Below are positions 1 through 12,000 of a stretch of DNA of 64,000 nt, one piece after another. The notes under the pieces were generated by a model, which was not told the origin of the DNA, ran no database searches, and saw nothing but the letters and a program-made list of their open reading frames with translations. The position numbers and the translations under genes were made by a program. Position 1 is the first letter of the stretch; every line of letters starts with the position of its first letter. The DNA lies in NCBI GenBank assembly GCA_951217055.1, contig OX578279.1, positions 25,260,173 through 25,324,172 of the forward strand. Direction: 5' to 3'. The DNA is from Gerris lacustris. Taxonomy: Eukaryota; Arthropoda; Insecta; Hemiptera; Gerridae.

Positions 1-3000
1 GTTTGGACTAAAGGATTGGGATGGTGAGTTATGGAGTCATGGAAGATTTTGTATGGGGAGGAGGCTAAGTTATGGATAAATGGGACTTTAAAGTCTCTGT
101 GAAGGTTATGGTTGGAGCATTGGTTATTCTCCTTAGGATTTGATGGTTTGGATCCGATAGGAGTTGGAACACTTGGTGCAACCCCAAAGTTCAATGCCAA
201 ATGTATGGGCTTGGTTATAGTTTATCAATGAGTAATTTGTTATGCTTGTTGAGTTTAGATGTATGGTGTAGGAGTCATTATAAAAGTTTGTAAGGTCTGT
301 TGCAGTCATATCGTTTGAGTTTTGTGTGGTGTTCGGTCATCATGTTAGTCGCTGATCCAGGTGAAATCATAGATAGTGGACATTGCTAGAGTGGGGAATA
401 GGAGTTTGGTTTAGGAATACAAGTTCGTAATTGCCGTGTCTAAAATTGAATGTTATATGGATACTTTAATTCTTGTTAATTTTAATCCTCCATTTTTTAG
501 CTATGTTTGTAGAAGTGAGAAATGTTCTTGTATTTGATCGTAAACAAAAATGTTCCGAATCGAGGAAAAATGATTCCAGGGTTGTTTCTAAGTAGAAGAT
601 TAGATTAAAGATTAAAGAAAGTGCTAAGTCCTAAAATCTCTTGTAAAGAGCGTTCTCAATCAAAAAGCCTTCACCTTCTAATCCCATGTTTACAGTAATT
701 ATCATAATTAATATAATAAGATTGCAATTCTATTATGTTGCCACCACTTGACTTTACAAAGCTTCCAAGTCCATTCTATTTAATATATTCTCTCTGTGTA
801 TTTATCCTTTATAATTTCATCTTGATAAAAATGCTTCTTAAACAGAATTAAATAATTTTATTATGCTATGATATAAACGTAAAATTTTCCTATTTTGGTC
901 CTCAAGAGCGTATCACTGAACACAAGTTGCTTTTGTGGAACTTTTTTAAAATAAATATGTACTCTTTGCTCCTTAATATATTTAGCTCGGAAAGAAACCC
1001 ATTTTGAAACAGAATTAAATAAATTGTAGTACCTATGATAAGTTCTTTAAATTTTCCTCCTGGTTCTTACAGAGAAAAACGATAAACTAAGTTGATTAGA
1101 GAAAGAATGTCGGACATTTTCTCAAGAATTCTATTAAGAGTTTTTTTGATGTATATAAAATTCAACCTTTTGGTATTTCGTACCCTTTTCACCCTAACAT
1201 TACTTACATTGGTCCCTCCTTTTTATAAAAGGGGCATTTTTAATTAGAATGTAAAAAGGAGTTTTGTATTCATTACTTACTAATTTCAAATATTTATTTT
1301 CTCGGGAACTCTTGGCGTTTTAGATTTTAAAAGAACATTTTAAAGCATTTTGATGTGATTAAATAAAGAAGAAAAACATTTTTTTTTTTCTAAAAATTGC
1401 AATTATATTTGGTAAATACCAAAACGCTTTTTAACCTAAATATTATTTTTTTGAATAAGATTTAATTTTAATTAAATTGTTATAAATTAATTTGTACAGA
1501 TTTTTTTAATTTATAACTTGAAAGCGTAAAACATAGAAATAGGAAAACATTATGAGGGTGGAGGGGAGGTGGCTTTATACAAATCAGGACATCTCTGAAC
1601 TCGATGTGACTATATCTAAGTTTAAAAATACCTGTCAGTCCGTCTCCTCTTTTTATCTCAAGAAAGACAATGAGTATAAAAGCATCATAATATAATGCTG
1701 CCTAGAAATAATTTTTTCGAGCTTTAGTTGAGCAAACTATGTGTGTTGCTTCCGTCGAAATTTTGGGTATGTGAACAAAATAAAAAAGCTAGTTTGACTA
1801 GTTAATTGCAATTTTCACTCTTTTAGTTTAAGCCACACACCCTGATCAAATCCATTATGTATTGTCCATTGACAATAAATAAAGGAGTTGTAGGCGGGAC
1901 CATAATTGACCAGCTATGTCACTGATTTAAAATTTGCAATTTAGGCCGTTCCATCGTCGAAATTTTATATTATAAATTTCAATCGTTACACATAAAATCT
2001 CATTATTTTGTTTTTTCTTTTCGACAATCCTTTTTATATTATTTTTACTAGTTTAATAGTAGAGTATTTTCTAATTAAATAAGATAAATGAAACTAAAAT
2101 TATTTTGCCGTTATTGTAAAAGCCAAGAATGAAGTCCAAAAAAGGGGAAAAATGTTAAAATTTAATTAAAAACTTTTCTAAGTAGACGTTAAATAGATAT
2201 GAAACAAAAAGTAGGATATGTGGAAATAATAACGAGACATAAAAATGCCAAGTGAAAAGAAAATTTAATTTAAACATTTCTTTGTGGAAACTCATATTGT
2301 GAAGGTTTAAGGGCCAGAGGAAAACATTCGTCTAAATTGAGTGAGCTTCTGAATTCATAAATAGATGTGAACCATTCAGGCATATTCCCTTGAAGAATGC
2401 TTAAGGCTGAATGTGAAGGCTTGGGTGTTAAAGCAGAATCGCTTATAAATGATGCTGGGATAGAATTGAATGCGTGTAGAATGGATGGTCTTTAGTATCT
2501 ACCATTAACTGCAGAATACAAGTGTGTAAAGAATGAGCTAGGTAAAATACAAAGGAAACAAATCCACTCTTGTATATGACAAATGTCAATTCCAAAAAGT
2601 GAGTGATTTTTTTAAAAATTTTACTTTTACTTGTTGTCTATAAGTAACTCTTTTAATCCGAATTTTTTATAAAATTTCGCCAGAATGATTGAAAGTTGGC
2701 TATTGCAATGATCTCTATCTGTTATTGTGATCATCTATTATTATCGAACTTTGTAGGGATTTGCTTTTAATTAAAGAGTAAGAAACAGGTGCCTTAATAA
2801 AATTAGTTGAATCATTGAAAAATAAATTTAATGTTTAAAAAACAGTAAATACCAGTACTATTTAAATTTACTGCTGACTCTTCAATCAAAATTGATTACA
2901 ACTACCCTTTTGTATTAACTTAGCTTTTGATATGTTTTTCGCTCTATTTGATTTATGTGCTCTTATAAGTTTAAAAGGGGGACAACTTGTTAAACAGTTA

Positions 3001-3066
3001 ACATTTATTTCCAAGTTTCTTTCAATATCGAGCAAAATATCCAAATTAATCCTGATAATTCTTTAA
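1..3066. other. Intergenic or intronic stretch, no gene seen
   Basis: No exon-like open frame or known element is visible. The first 430 bases or so are markedly rich in G and T and poor in C on the plus strand. From about 640 onward the sequence becomes ordinary A+T-rich DNA with short homopolymer runs. Confidence 0.5.
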
Positions 3067-3068
3067 TA

Positions 3069-3765
3069 GTCCAGGAGGTAGCGCTCAAAAATGTGTCTGA
3101 CTAACATCAAGCTAGAATTTTGTGTACTAGTTAATCTTTTAGCGCCTTTTAACAATATGTAGTCGGCTAAGTTCATCTGCTCGGCTATAGGCATTAAAAA
3201 AAAACAAAAAAAACCGGTGGAGAATGGGCCATGTTCTGCCCTTTTTAGTGGACAATGTGATTTTCATCATCCGTAGTACGAACTTAGTTAGTCAACCAAT
3301 AATCAAGTTGATGGTAGTTTGTCACTTAATAAGTTAGATGGTCAAATATTACTCCTAATGAAAGAGGTCACCTATTAAGTGACAAAAACTACTATCAACT
3401 TGATTTTTGGTCTACTAACTAATTTCGTACTCAGGATCATGGAAATAACATTTTCCACCAAAATGGGAGGGACATGGCCGCTCTCCACTGGTTTGTTTTC
3501 AAATGCCTATACCAAACTATGTCCCGCAGACGACATGGCCGATCTCCACCGGTTTGTTTTCAAATGCCTATACCAAACTATGTCCCGCAGACGACATGGC
3601 CGATCTCCACCGGTTTGTTTTCAAATGCCTATTACCAAACTATGTCCCGCAGACGAACTTAGCCGACCGCATATTCTTAAAAGTCACCAAAATATTATTA
3701 ACCCGCGTACACAAAACTCTAGCTTGATGTTAGTCAGACACTTTTTTACACGCTATCTCCTGGAC
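3069..3765. mobile_element. Family A foldback element, copy 1 (long form)
   Basis: A non-autonomous palindromic DNA element. The ends are inverted copies of GTCCAGGAG, and both are flanked by TA, the target duplication typical of Tc1/mariner-like insertions. The two halves are long, diverged inverted repeats meeting near 3330. This copy is 697 bp; the two other copies in the window (5388-5960 and 55194-55766) are each 573 bp. The extra length is explained by a triplicated 61-62 bp block. The open frames across it are by-products of the repeat, not genes. No transposase is present. Confidence 0.85.
3472..3655. repeat. 61-bp tandem triplication inside family A copy 1
   Basis: Three head-to-tail copies start at 3472, 3533 and 3594, each beginning ACATGGCCG and ending CCCGCAGACG. 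The first differs at two sites and the third has one extra T. The other two family A copies have the block once, so it expanded after this copy diverged. The repeats are open in all three frames on the plus strand, which explains three overlapping small frames here. Confidence 0.95.
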
Positions 3766-3767
3766 TA

Positions 3768-5385
3768 TTAGGAGGTTGAGTGAAATGTCCTCTTTAACAG
3801 TCCTCGAAAACGCTAACTTCATGAAGTATTTTTAATGCCTCATTTTACATTATTTTCCTGAAGCTTTATTTCTAACGTATATCATTCTTCATAACAGTGG
3901 ACCTAAAGTAATCTTCGATTATTACACTGAATATTACTATGCGAGTATAAGTCTTTATTATTTTACTTTATTAATTCCTAATTAATAATTTAATATCTTT
4001 AACATATCTTATTATAATTTTGTATCTTTTCTCCAACTACTGAATTATAGACGCTGAATTTTAACTTTAAAGAGTTTTAATCAATTCACTATTTAATAAA
4101 ATATTTAAACTTATTTTAACAGCTCTTAATGCGTATTAAAACTTCTCATTATTCTTATTTTATTTATCAGTTAAACAAACTTTTATTTTATACTTCTAAT
4201 TCGGATGTTTTTGTTTTCTTATTTAAATTAAATGAATTTATTCCTTTATAAATAGAAAAGAGATTCATTACGATACTTTAAGTTTTTGACTTGAACTTAT
4301 GAAAGGTAAATATTTCTTTTTATAACGAGTTTAGAGAGTTGAAAATAAATGTCGAACATACAAATTCGTTTAATTGTGTTGTCGCTTTAATTAGAAGGAA
4401 ACCGTTCATTTTAATCCTTCTGGATAAATAATCCTTTTTTCACAAAAGAAAGGAGTTAAAAACTTTATATTCTTTAAAAAAATACCTCTTTTTACAAGTA
4501 TTAGATTCCTATTTAAAAGAAGAGGTAAGTTATAAAAGAAGTATTTTTATTCTTTATCGTTTACTTTTTTTTATGTCACTTTCTGGGTAAGGGTGACTTG
4601 AATACCAAATATATTACTGTCTAGAGGAGAAGGTAAGATGAGAGCAAGTGTCTTTAAATGGAAAGATGGCTTGTAAAAATAAAAGTGGCTTCGTGAAGGG
4701 TCGTAGCCTTTATACTTAAGACTGGCAAGGAGATAGGAATAAGGGTAGGACTTTAGGAAATGAAGTGCTACCCGTTAGTCAGGGACAATAGTAAGTTGTA
4801 TAACACCTGTTTTTAAAAGTGACTTGTCTAGGTTTTTACTTTCTTTCATTCTTGTGTCCTCGTGTGGACTCGTTTAATTTCCTGGACTGATCCAAACTAC
4901 AGGACGGCAAAATGGACCGGCTAGAAGAGAAAAAGTGATGCCACCTCTCTTTTTCTTCGCTTTAAAAGCTTTCGAGAAGTGAGGGAAAGAGAAAAGAAGT
5001 GTACGCTCTGTCTTAATCACCCGTCTGACTAAACCCGCCTTAACCTTGCTTAACTCTTGCACTTTCTCAACTTTATAACTTTTACCTTCGACCCTATCTT
5101 TAAATCATGATTTATTAATGCATTTAACCCAAGCGTTATTATTGATGAACGATTCTTTATAATAACTGCTTCACTTTATTATACTTTTACTTTGTTGCTT
5201 ACCACAGAGATATAAAGAATGTGTTCGATATTTCATATAAAAACATATTTTCTAATTAAACTATTTAGAACAAAAACTGCTGTAAGTGTGTGTCTTAGTG
5301 AAATACCTGTCTTATTCGAACTAAACTTTCATACTCATAATACATATTCACTGCATCCGATTGTTTTGGATTCTTCTAGTTGTTA
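3768..5385. other. No gene seen
   Basis: A+T-rich sequence with short homopolymer runs. A somewhat GC-richer patch lies around 4620-5060. It has a short minus-strand open frame with no recognisable protein features. Confidence 0.45.
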
Positions 5386-5387
5386 TA

Positions 5388-5960
5388 GTCCAGGAGATAG
5401 CGTGCAAAAAAGTGTCTGACTAACATCAAGCTAGTATTTTTTATACAAGTCAATCTTTAAGCGCCTTTTAAGAATATGTGGTCGGCTAGATTCGTCTGCG
5501 GGACATAGCTTGGCAATAGGCGTTTGAAAAAAAACAAACCGGTGGAGAGCGGCCATGTCTCACCAATTATGGTGGACAATGTGATTTTCATGATCCTGAG
5601 TACAGAATTAGTTAGTAGACCAAAAATCAAGTCGATGTTATTTTCACACTTGATAGGTTAGTTATTCAAATATTACTAAAAATCAACGTGGTCACCTGTC
5701 AACGGACAAACTAACATCAACTTGATTTTCGGTCTAACTAATTCTGAACTCAGGATCATGAAAATCACATTGTCCACCATAATTGGTGAGACATGGCCGC
5801 TCTCCACCGGTTTGTTTTTTTCTAACGCCTATTGCCAAGCAATGTCCCGCAAACGAACTTAGCCGACCACATATTCTTAAAAGGCGCTAAAAGATTGACT
5901 TGTATATAAAATTCTAGCTTGATGTTAGTCAAACACTTTTTTGCACGCTATCTCCTGGAT
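5388..5960. mobile_element. Family A foldback element, copy 2
   Basis: A 573-bp palindromic element with GTCCAGGAGATAG at the left end and its inverted copy at the right, where the last C is changed to T. TA flanks both sides. It has the same internal order as copy 1 but a single 61-bp block. There is no coding capacity; it was presumably mobilised by a Tc1/mariner-like transposase encoded elsewhere. Confidence 0.88.
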
Positions 5961-6609
5961 TATTACGGAGTTTCGTTAAATTTAGTTTTTGGAAATTTTA
6001 TATAAAATTATTGTAAGTATAATCCCGTCATGCAAAGAATCGAGACCATCTGCTGAAAACTATTTATTTGATTAAATTGGTATTTGAACTGGCTAACATT
6101 TAAACTTTTTTAAATCGAAATTTTCTGTTTTTGGTAAGCATATCCGTTGTCACCGGAAAATGTAATTTAGAGGTGATTTAGATATTAAATTGCATTTAAT
6201 TCGGTTTAGTAATTTAAGCTTTACGTGTCTTTAAAGACGGCGGATGTCAACCAGACATTTTTCAAAACCACTTTTTAGAACTCAGGGCATCTTAAAATGG
6301 TTTAAAGCTTTATTGGTTTCGCACAACCTTTCTTTTCTTTCTACGAATGTAAAATAGTACATTACGCGTTTAGGGCGGAATCTAGCATTTTGCAAGCAAG
6401 AGTGGAGTTTGCGCCCAAGCGACAGCGAGGGTAGCTTCTATAACCACACAAGCAATGCAAAATGCAGTTTTCGCACGAGTTGTGTACCGTAATTTATCTA
6501 CGATTGTTGGATTTTAATAATAAATAAAGAAAAAAAACTGTTACTTTTATTTAACAAACAGCAAATTAGTTTTGTTAAATGTAAACAAACACGCTAATCG
6601 CGCGATAAA

Positions 6610-6690
6610 GTGAAGAATTCTTCTTTATTTCCGCACTAGTGCTGAAATAAAGAAAATTATGCAACGCGCATGCGCAATGAATACAACTAT
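6610..6690 (-). repeat. Family T palindrome around GCACTAGTGC
   Basis: The centre is an imperfect palindrome in which TTCTTTATTTC and GAAATAAAGAA flank GCACTAGTGC. A GCGCATGCGC block follows about 20 bases later. Read on the minus strand, it resembles the sequence cut off by the right window edge at 63945-64000, so this is a dispersed repeat. Confidence 0.6.
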
Positions 6691-6699
6691 GAAAAGAAT

Positions 6700-7385
6700 C
6701 ACTTTCTACGCATCTAAACAGAGATAAAATGTTAATATTTCGTATCAATTGTAGATAAAAATATTTATGACATAAATTTATAAATAACTTAAGTATCAAA
6801 TCTGCATATAAATAATCTACACAAATGAGTAATTATAAAGAACATGGACTATGTTGTCATGTTGTTAATGATTTTTTACTTTTAAATTGATTCGAAAAAT
6901 AAAATAACAGGTTTTAGTCTTCTATACTAGACACAAGAAACAGTTTCAAAACTAATAATAGTAGAATTTCATATGATAAAAAAGAATGGAAATCAAATTT
7001 GGTTTAAATAATATTTTTATTTCAGAGGGAAAATTTCATATGGTTGCTCATTTTAATTTTGTAAAGTTGGATTATTCGAGATTCGAGGAGGTAGTATCAA
7101 CGAATAAAAGGATTAGTATTTGTGGTAGCTATTTGACAGAATATATTGTAACTGGATTTAAATAGAACCATGAACAATAAATGTATAAATAATATTAAAT
7201 ATTATAAATAATGTAGAATGATGTACTGGTTAATGTTTAAGGGATTTAAAAATAAATTCTTGATAAGATTTAGTTTGGTTAATGTTGCACACGGATTTTA
7301 ATATTGATAGAATGTACATTCTATTAATGCAAATAAATTTTCTGATTTATGTCAACTCTAAAAAAACAATATTTTTTTATTAAAA
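6700..7385. other. No gene seen
   Basis: A+T-rich sequence without recognisable coding, RNA or repeat structure. Confidence 0.45.
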
Positions 7386-7394
7386 TGTCTTTGA

Positions 7395-7540
7395 AAGAGG
7401 CAAATACATTAATCCGACAAAAATCCTAATATAATAATAAAGTTTAACTTTTAGTCATACATTGATACGACAAAAATCAAACATATTACTAAAGTTTAAC
7501 TTGTAGACATACATTTATCCGACAAAAATAAAACATAATA
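7395..7540. repeat. 52-bp minisatellite, left part
   Basis: Diverged copies of a 52-bp unit containing AGTTTAACTTGTAGACATAC and a block close to TGATCCGACAAAAAT. The array stops where family B begins and resumes after it at about 8094, so the insertion split one array. Confidence 0.85.
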
Positions 7541-7801
7541 TTCATATTTTACGATTTTGGTAGTATTCATACTACGGAAAGATTAAATTTTAATTTAAAT
7601 CAAATTATAATTATTTACAACTACGGGAAACAGACAGAGAAAAATACACTCCAACGCTGGGATTTGAACCACAGGTTCTATATTTCCAGTATAGCGCTTT
7701 TTCTCTGTCTGTTTCCCGTAGTTGTAAATAATTATAATTTGATTTAAATTAAAATTTAATCTTTCCGTAGTATGAATACTACCAAAATCGTAAAATATGA
7801 A
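7541..7801. repeat. Perfect inverted repeat, 104-bp arms
   Basis: The bases at 7541-7644 are matched exactly, in reverse complement, by 7698-7801 around a 53-base loop. A perfect arm of this length in otherwise diverged DNA implies recent formation or recent arm-to-arm gene conversion. Confidence 0.95.
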
Positions 7802-7966
7802 TTTCTAATTGATTGTACTAAGTACAGGTACTAATTGGGTACTTTATAATTATAAGCGTTAATTCTCGATCTAGTTCTTTGTCATTAATGTTGACTTCTC
7901 AGATTTGTGGAAAATTGAAAGCTTAAATTCGGGACAAGGTATCATTAACGTCAGAGAAATTCATTC

Positions 7967-8038
7967 TCCTGCGTAGCTTAGTTGGTAGAGCGCTATACTG
8001 GAAATATAGAGGCCTGTGGTTCAAATCCCAGCGTTGGA
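7967..8038 (+). tRNA. tRNA-like sequence in family B (probable pseudogene; anticodon GGA by position)
   Basis: The 72 bases fold as a cloverleaf. The acceptor stem TCCTGCG/CGTTGGA has one T-T mismatch. The D-arm holds TAGCTTAGTTGG, close to the A box. The anticodon stem is CTATA/TATAG around loop CTGGAAA, and the T-arm contains GGTTCAAATCC, close to the B box. The anticodon by position is GGA (serine), but the long variable arm expected of tRNA-Ser is absent. The T-stem has a bulged T that recurs in other family B copies. That points to amplification of a tRNA-derived sequence, not a working tRNA gene, although the pol III promoter boxes may still be active. Confidence 0.6.
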
Positions 8039-8093
8039 GTGTATTTTTCTCTGTCTGTTATCCGTAGTTGTAAATAATTATAATTTGATTTAA

Positions 8094-8340
8094 AATAAAA
8101 CATAATACTTAAGTTTAACTTGTAGACATACATTGATCCGACAAAAATAAAACATAATACTTAAGTTTAACTTGTAGACATACATTGATCCGACAAAAAT
8201 AAAACATAATACTAAAGTTTAACTTGTAGACATACATTGATCCTACAAAAATAAAACTTAATACTAAAGTTTAACTTGTAGACATACATTGATCCTACAA
8301 AAATAAAACTTAATACTAAAGTTTAACTTTTATTCAATAT
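8094..8340. repeat. 52-bp minisatellite, right part
   Basis: About five units with exact 52-base spacing (CATAAT or CTTAAT starts at 8101, 8153, 8205, 8257 and 8309). Later units share TGATCCTAC in place of TGATCCGAC, so two sub-variants spread along the array. Confidence 0.95.
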
Positions 8341-8439
8341 TAAATATCATCAGATAAATTATGCATTGCGTACTCGGGGACAATCTTTCACCTTTTTTTT
8401 TAGGGATTCGAGGTTGTCCTAGAAACTCTAATGCTTTTC

Positions 8440-9010
8440 TCTTTAACTTTAATGGTATTTCGTCCGTCCGTCCGTCGCAACTTAGAGTATATCTCCCGAA
8501 CTACTGCAGCTAGAGATTTGAAATTTAGTATACAAGTTAAACTTCTTTGCCCCAAAACAGGAAAAATGTTGCGAACTTAAACACTCAACGATCAGCGAGC
8601 AATTACGAATTGATCGCAAAATTTTATATTTTTTGAGTGGGGTATCATTTTAACGGCATTGAAATGTATATCACAAATATATATCGCGATTCCAATGTGG
8701 CGGCCATTTTTCCCCCGAATATACTAAAACAAAACGCACAAAAATGTCCCCCCCTCCGCTACCCCATTAGGAAAGGTCCTAAAAATAAGGCAAAAATACA
8801 TAAATATACATCTCTGTGGTCCAATGATATTTCCAATATAAAAAAAAGTCAAATTTTAGGTGGCCATAACTTATGGAGACCCAAAATTTTTATATTTTCA
8901 AAATTTTAAGTTTGGTATCATTTTAAAGGTATTGAAATTTGGATCAATAATATATATCGCGTTTCCAAAATGGTGGCCATTAGCCCTAAAAGAACCAAAT
9001 AAGTGCATAA
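8440..9010. repeat. Repeat G with CGTCCGTCCGTC tract
   Basis: Begins near a CGTCCGTCCGTCCGTC tract followed by CTCCCGAACTACTGCAGC and GAAATTTAGTATACAAGTT, a layout seen in several repeats of this window. Two diverged copies of a block of about 75 bp (8632-8712 and 8909-8982) share GGTATCATTTTAA and ATATATATCGCG and end in a GGCCATT motif. The overlapping 90-residue open frame has no recognisable protein features. The borders are uncertain. Confidence 0.55.
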
Positions 9011-12000
9011 AGTGCAACTCTTTATACATATTTTAGTTAAAAAGAAAATAAAACTAATTTAATAAATAGAAAAATAATGGAGGTTGTAAGCATTTTTATG
9101 ACCGAAGAAACCCTTTTAGTATCTTGCTAGCAAGTACTTGACGGGATTTTTATTTATTACTAATAAACTTCTGTTTTCTTAAGTGAATTCAAGATTATTC
9201 TTGAGGTTTCTTATGTAATCTGAATCATAATGAAAAGTAAAACATCTGTAGAATCTGTAAAAGTAGTATTGAATGTATTTAGAGAATGATATAGATAGAA
9301 TTTGAAAATTGAAGTACCTTGACGACAACATATTTAAATGACAAAACGTTTTATATTTTACAATCAACAATAATTCTGTGTAGGTACTATCCACCAATTA
9401 AAAATGAACCATTAGGATAATGAGTGTTACTGGGAGATAACTTTATAATGATGACATTTAGTATTTTTGAATTTAGGTAAGCGGTGAATTATTCGTGGAA
9501 ATTGTCCATGATCTTAATTCAAATACTTTAAGTTGTTTTTTATTTGATTATTACCTCTTTTATTTTTTTTTTTTTCCTTAACCTTAAAGAATTTCTTTCA
9601 TTGTAAGAATGAAAGAAACCTGTCATTTTTTTGTGTTACCAAATTAGATATCGAAAAAGCTACCCCCTCTTTTTTATTTCTCATAAATATCCGCACTGTT
9701 GATTCACCAACGAAATGTGAGTTTACGGTGAAAATAGCAAAAATACTCTGCTGTTGTGCTACTTCTTCAACAATGGATCAACAGACTAATCCATAAAACC
9801 CTTGAGTTATAACTTGTAACAATGGTTTTCCACCTTGGTATTCCCTCCCCCGCCGAACAATATGCTCTTCGTACTATTTCAAAAAGGGCTTACCCTCGCG
9901 TGATTGGGAAATGAAGAATAGAAAAAAAAGAATGTAAGAGCCTATGAATGGCGGCCTACTTGTTTCCTTTTCAGTCCAATATACGACTATAAAAAGCAAA
10001 GGGCGGCCGAGACGTTGCCCTATAAATCATGAGAACATATTTACAATTCTAAGCGAGTTTCTCTCCCTTCTAAGAGCTTGAGGTGTAGAGTCTGGAGGCC
10101 CTTTTTGACTCGACCTAGCTTCCCTTAATTTAATTATAGACCTTTCCTTGACTTTGAATCTATTACACTTAACCTATCATTCTGAAGTAGATTATTTACA
10201 ATATGCTCTTCGGGTAAATGAATTATTCTTGTTTTAATAACCCTTTTGTAACCATCTTATAGTTGCACTCGATCCTTACTTTGAATATTAGTCTAAGTTA
10301 TAATGAAGCCTTTGTGCGTTTATAACCACTATTCCATTTATTTGATGTGAATTAAAACAATAAAACAAAATTATTTACTATTAATATAACGAGCGCTGAA
10401 TTCTATGCAAACTTATAAACCTTATGAAGTATTAAATATTTATCACAAGAATAGACTAACTCGTATAATTCTAATGAAAATTGCTTTTCGTTCAATAAAA
10501 TAGCAGTCATTTATTTACTTGGTTACACATTTACATTAATGATTAACTATCCCTTGTCTTAATACATAATAAGATTAAGTAATATCATCACCTTTATATA
10601 CAGAAAGTGTGATGTCCCTTTCTTCCAAAGTTTTTTGGACTAGATATCCCTTTGTCTCAATAGTTATTTAGACATAGGAATTTTTTTTGTAAGTAGTAAA
10701 CACAAAAATAGGGTGGGTAACCAAGTAAATTAGTGCCAAATACCATATTTTTATTTTGAAAATAGCTATTACAGTTTTAAATAATTGAGAATACATGTTG
10801 GAGCTAGTTAAAGTTTTAGGCATGATTGTTGTTTTGGAGCCAGATAATGATTAATTTAAAAGATAATTTGTCTTTCAGAGAAAAAATATTTTTATTAGAA
10901 GGTTGATAAAGTGTTGAGATAAGATTTAGTGGTGCTCTATTGGAAAAATGTACACATAATGCCCATTAATAATGGTTAGGTGCTAAAAACAGCTGTCGTA
11001 TGATGGAAATGTGAAGCTTCAAATCTACTAGATTGACATTTACAATTTTTGTTGAACTTTTGATCTCATAGTATCATTAGTTCTCATACCCAGTGTCCAG
11101 GACACGATAAAGTTTTCAGGCTTTTTCTCAGTATTTGGTTTCTGATAAGAATGTTAAAATGAAGCCTAAAAAGATATTAACTTATTAATTTTTAATTTAA
11201 AATATTGTTTTCGCATTCAGCATTAAATTTTAACTATAGTTTAGTTTTCTTAAAGACGGTGAAATACTTAAAAAAAAAAACAACTTCAAATAATGAGGAA
11301 TGAAACAATGAGCTCGGAACTCTTATTTTTACTTCAAATAGCTAATAATACATGCTCAAATATTTCAAGTTGAAGGAAAGAAATATAACAACTTTATTTT
11401 TTGTGTACCTACAAAAAAAGCCTTATTCGTGGAGGCAAAATAGATTAAATGACAGTGTTGACATTCTTGAGAAAACTTTTGTTTAGTCGCTGAGTTTCTG
11501 TCGGATTCACTTCATCCCTTGGGAGAAGTTTGCAAAAGATGTTTTCGCAACAGAAGGGTGAGGATAAGAAGAAGAGAAGAAAGTTTGGAATATTCTGTAC
11601 ACAGACTTAAATGTTATCTAAATAGATCTTGTTCGGACGAGGAGGAAAGAATGAAGCCGAGGTATCGCCCTTGCCTTGAGCTAACAGACTAGACAAGTGT
11701 AAACCGGGCACATTGTACACAAGCGTAAATTATCCAGCCAAATGTTTGTACAGTGTGGACTCGGAGAAGCCTCTAACCTGTTTGTACACCTTAACAATCT
11801 ACCCCTTCTTGTAAAAGGTACCTTAGCTTCTGCAAACACCTCACTTGGACGACAACACAACCTACTAAACTGCTTTTTAACAACCTGTCAGCCTCTCTCG
11901 TTGAATTTTAACCTTGTTCACATATTTGATGATCAGTTGAGAGCACTTTCCAAACTGTATGTATCTTGCTAAAGAGTTTCTTATTGTCTGTTAAATACCC

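Larger units (their letters stand above)
7541..8093. mobile_element. Family B tRNA-bearing foldback element, copy 1
   Basis: A composite palindromic element inserted in a 52-bp minisatellite. It starts with a 104-bp arm (7541-7644), a 53-bp loop holding the minus-strand 3' part of a tRNA-like sequence, and a perfect inverted arm (7698-7801). A spacer of about 160 bp follows, then a full-length tRNA-like sequence on the plus strand and a second outer arm. The ancestral layout appears to be arm, tRNA, spacer, tRNA, arm, with the two tRNA copies pointing outward. The arms end in the short palindrome GTAGTATTCATACTAC. No protein is encoded. Confidence 0.85.

Noticed and set aside
3379..3771. 130-residue plus-strand open frame
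   Set aside because: It lies wholly in foldback element A and its length comes from the tandem 61-bp block; the other A copies do not keep it.
7967..8038. Calling the sequence a working tRNA-Ser gene
   Set aside because: It lacks the long variable arm of tRNA-Ser, has a bulged T-stem and acceptor mismatch, and belongs to a repeat family.
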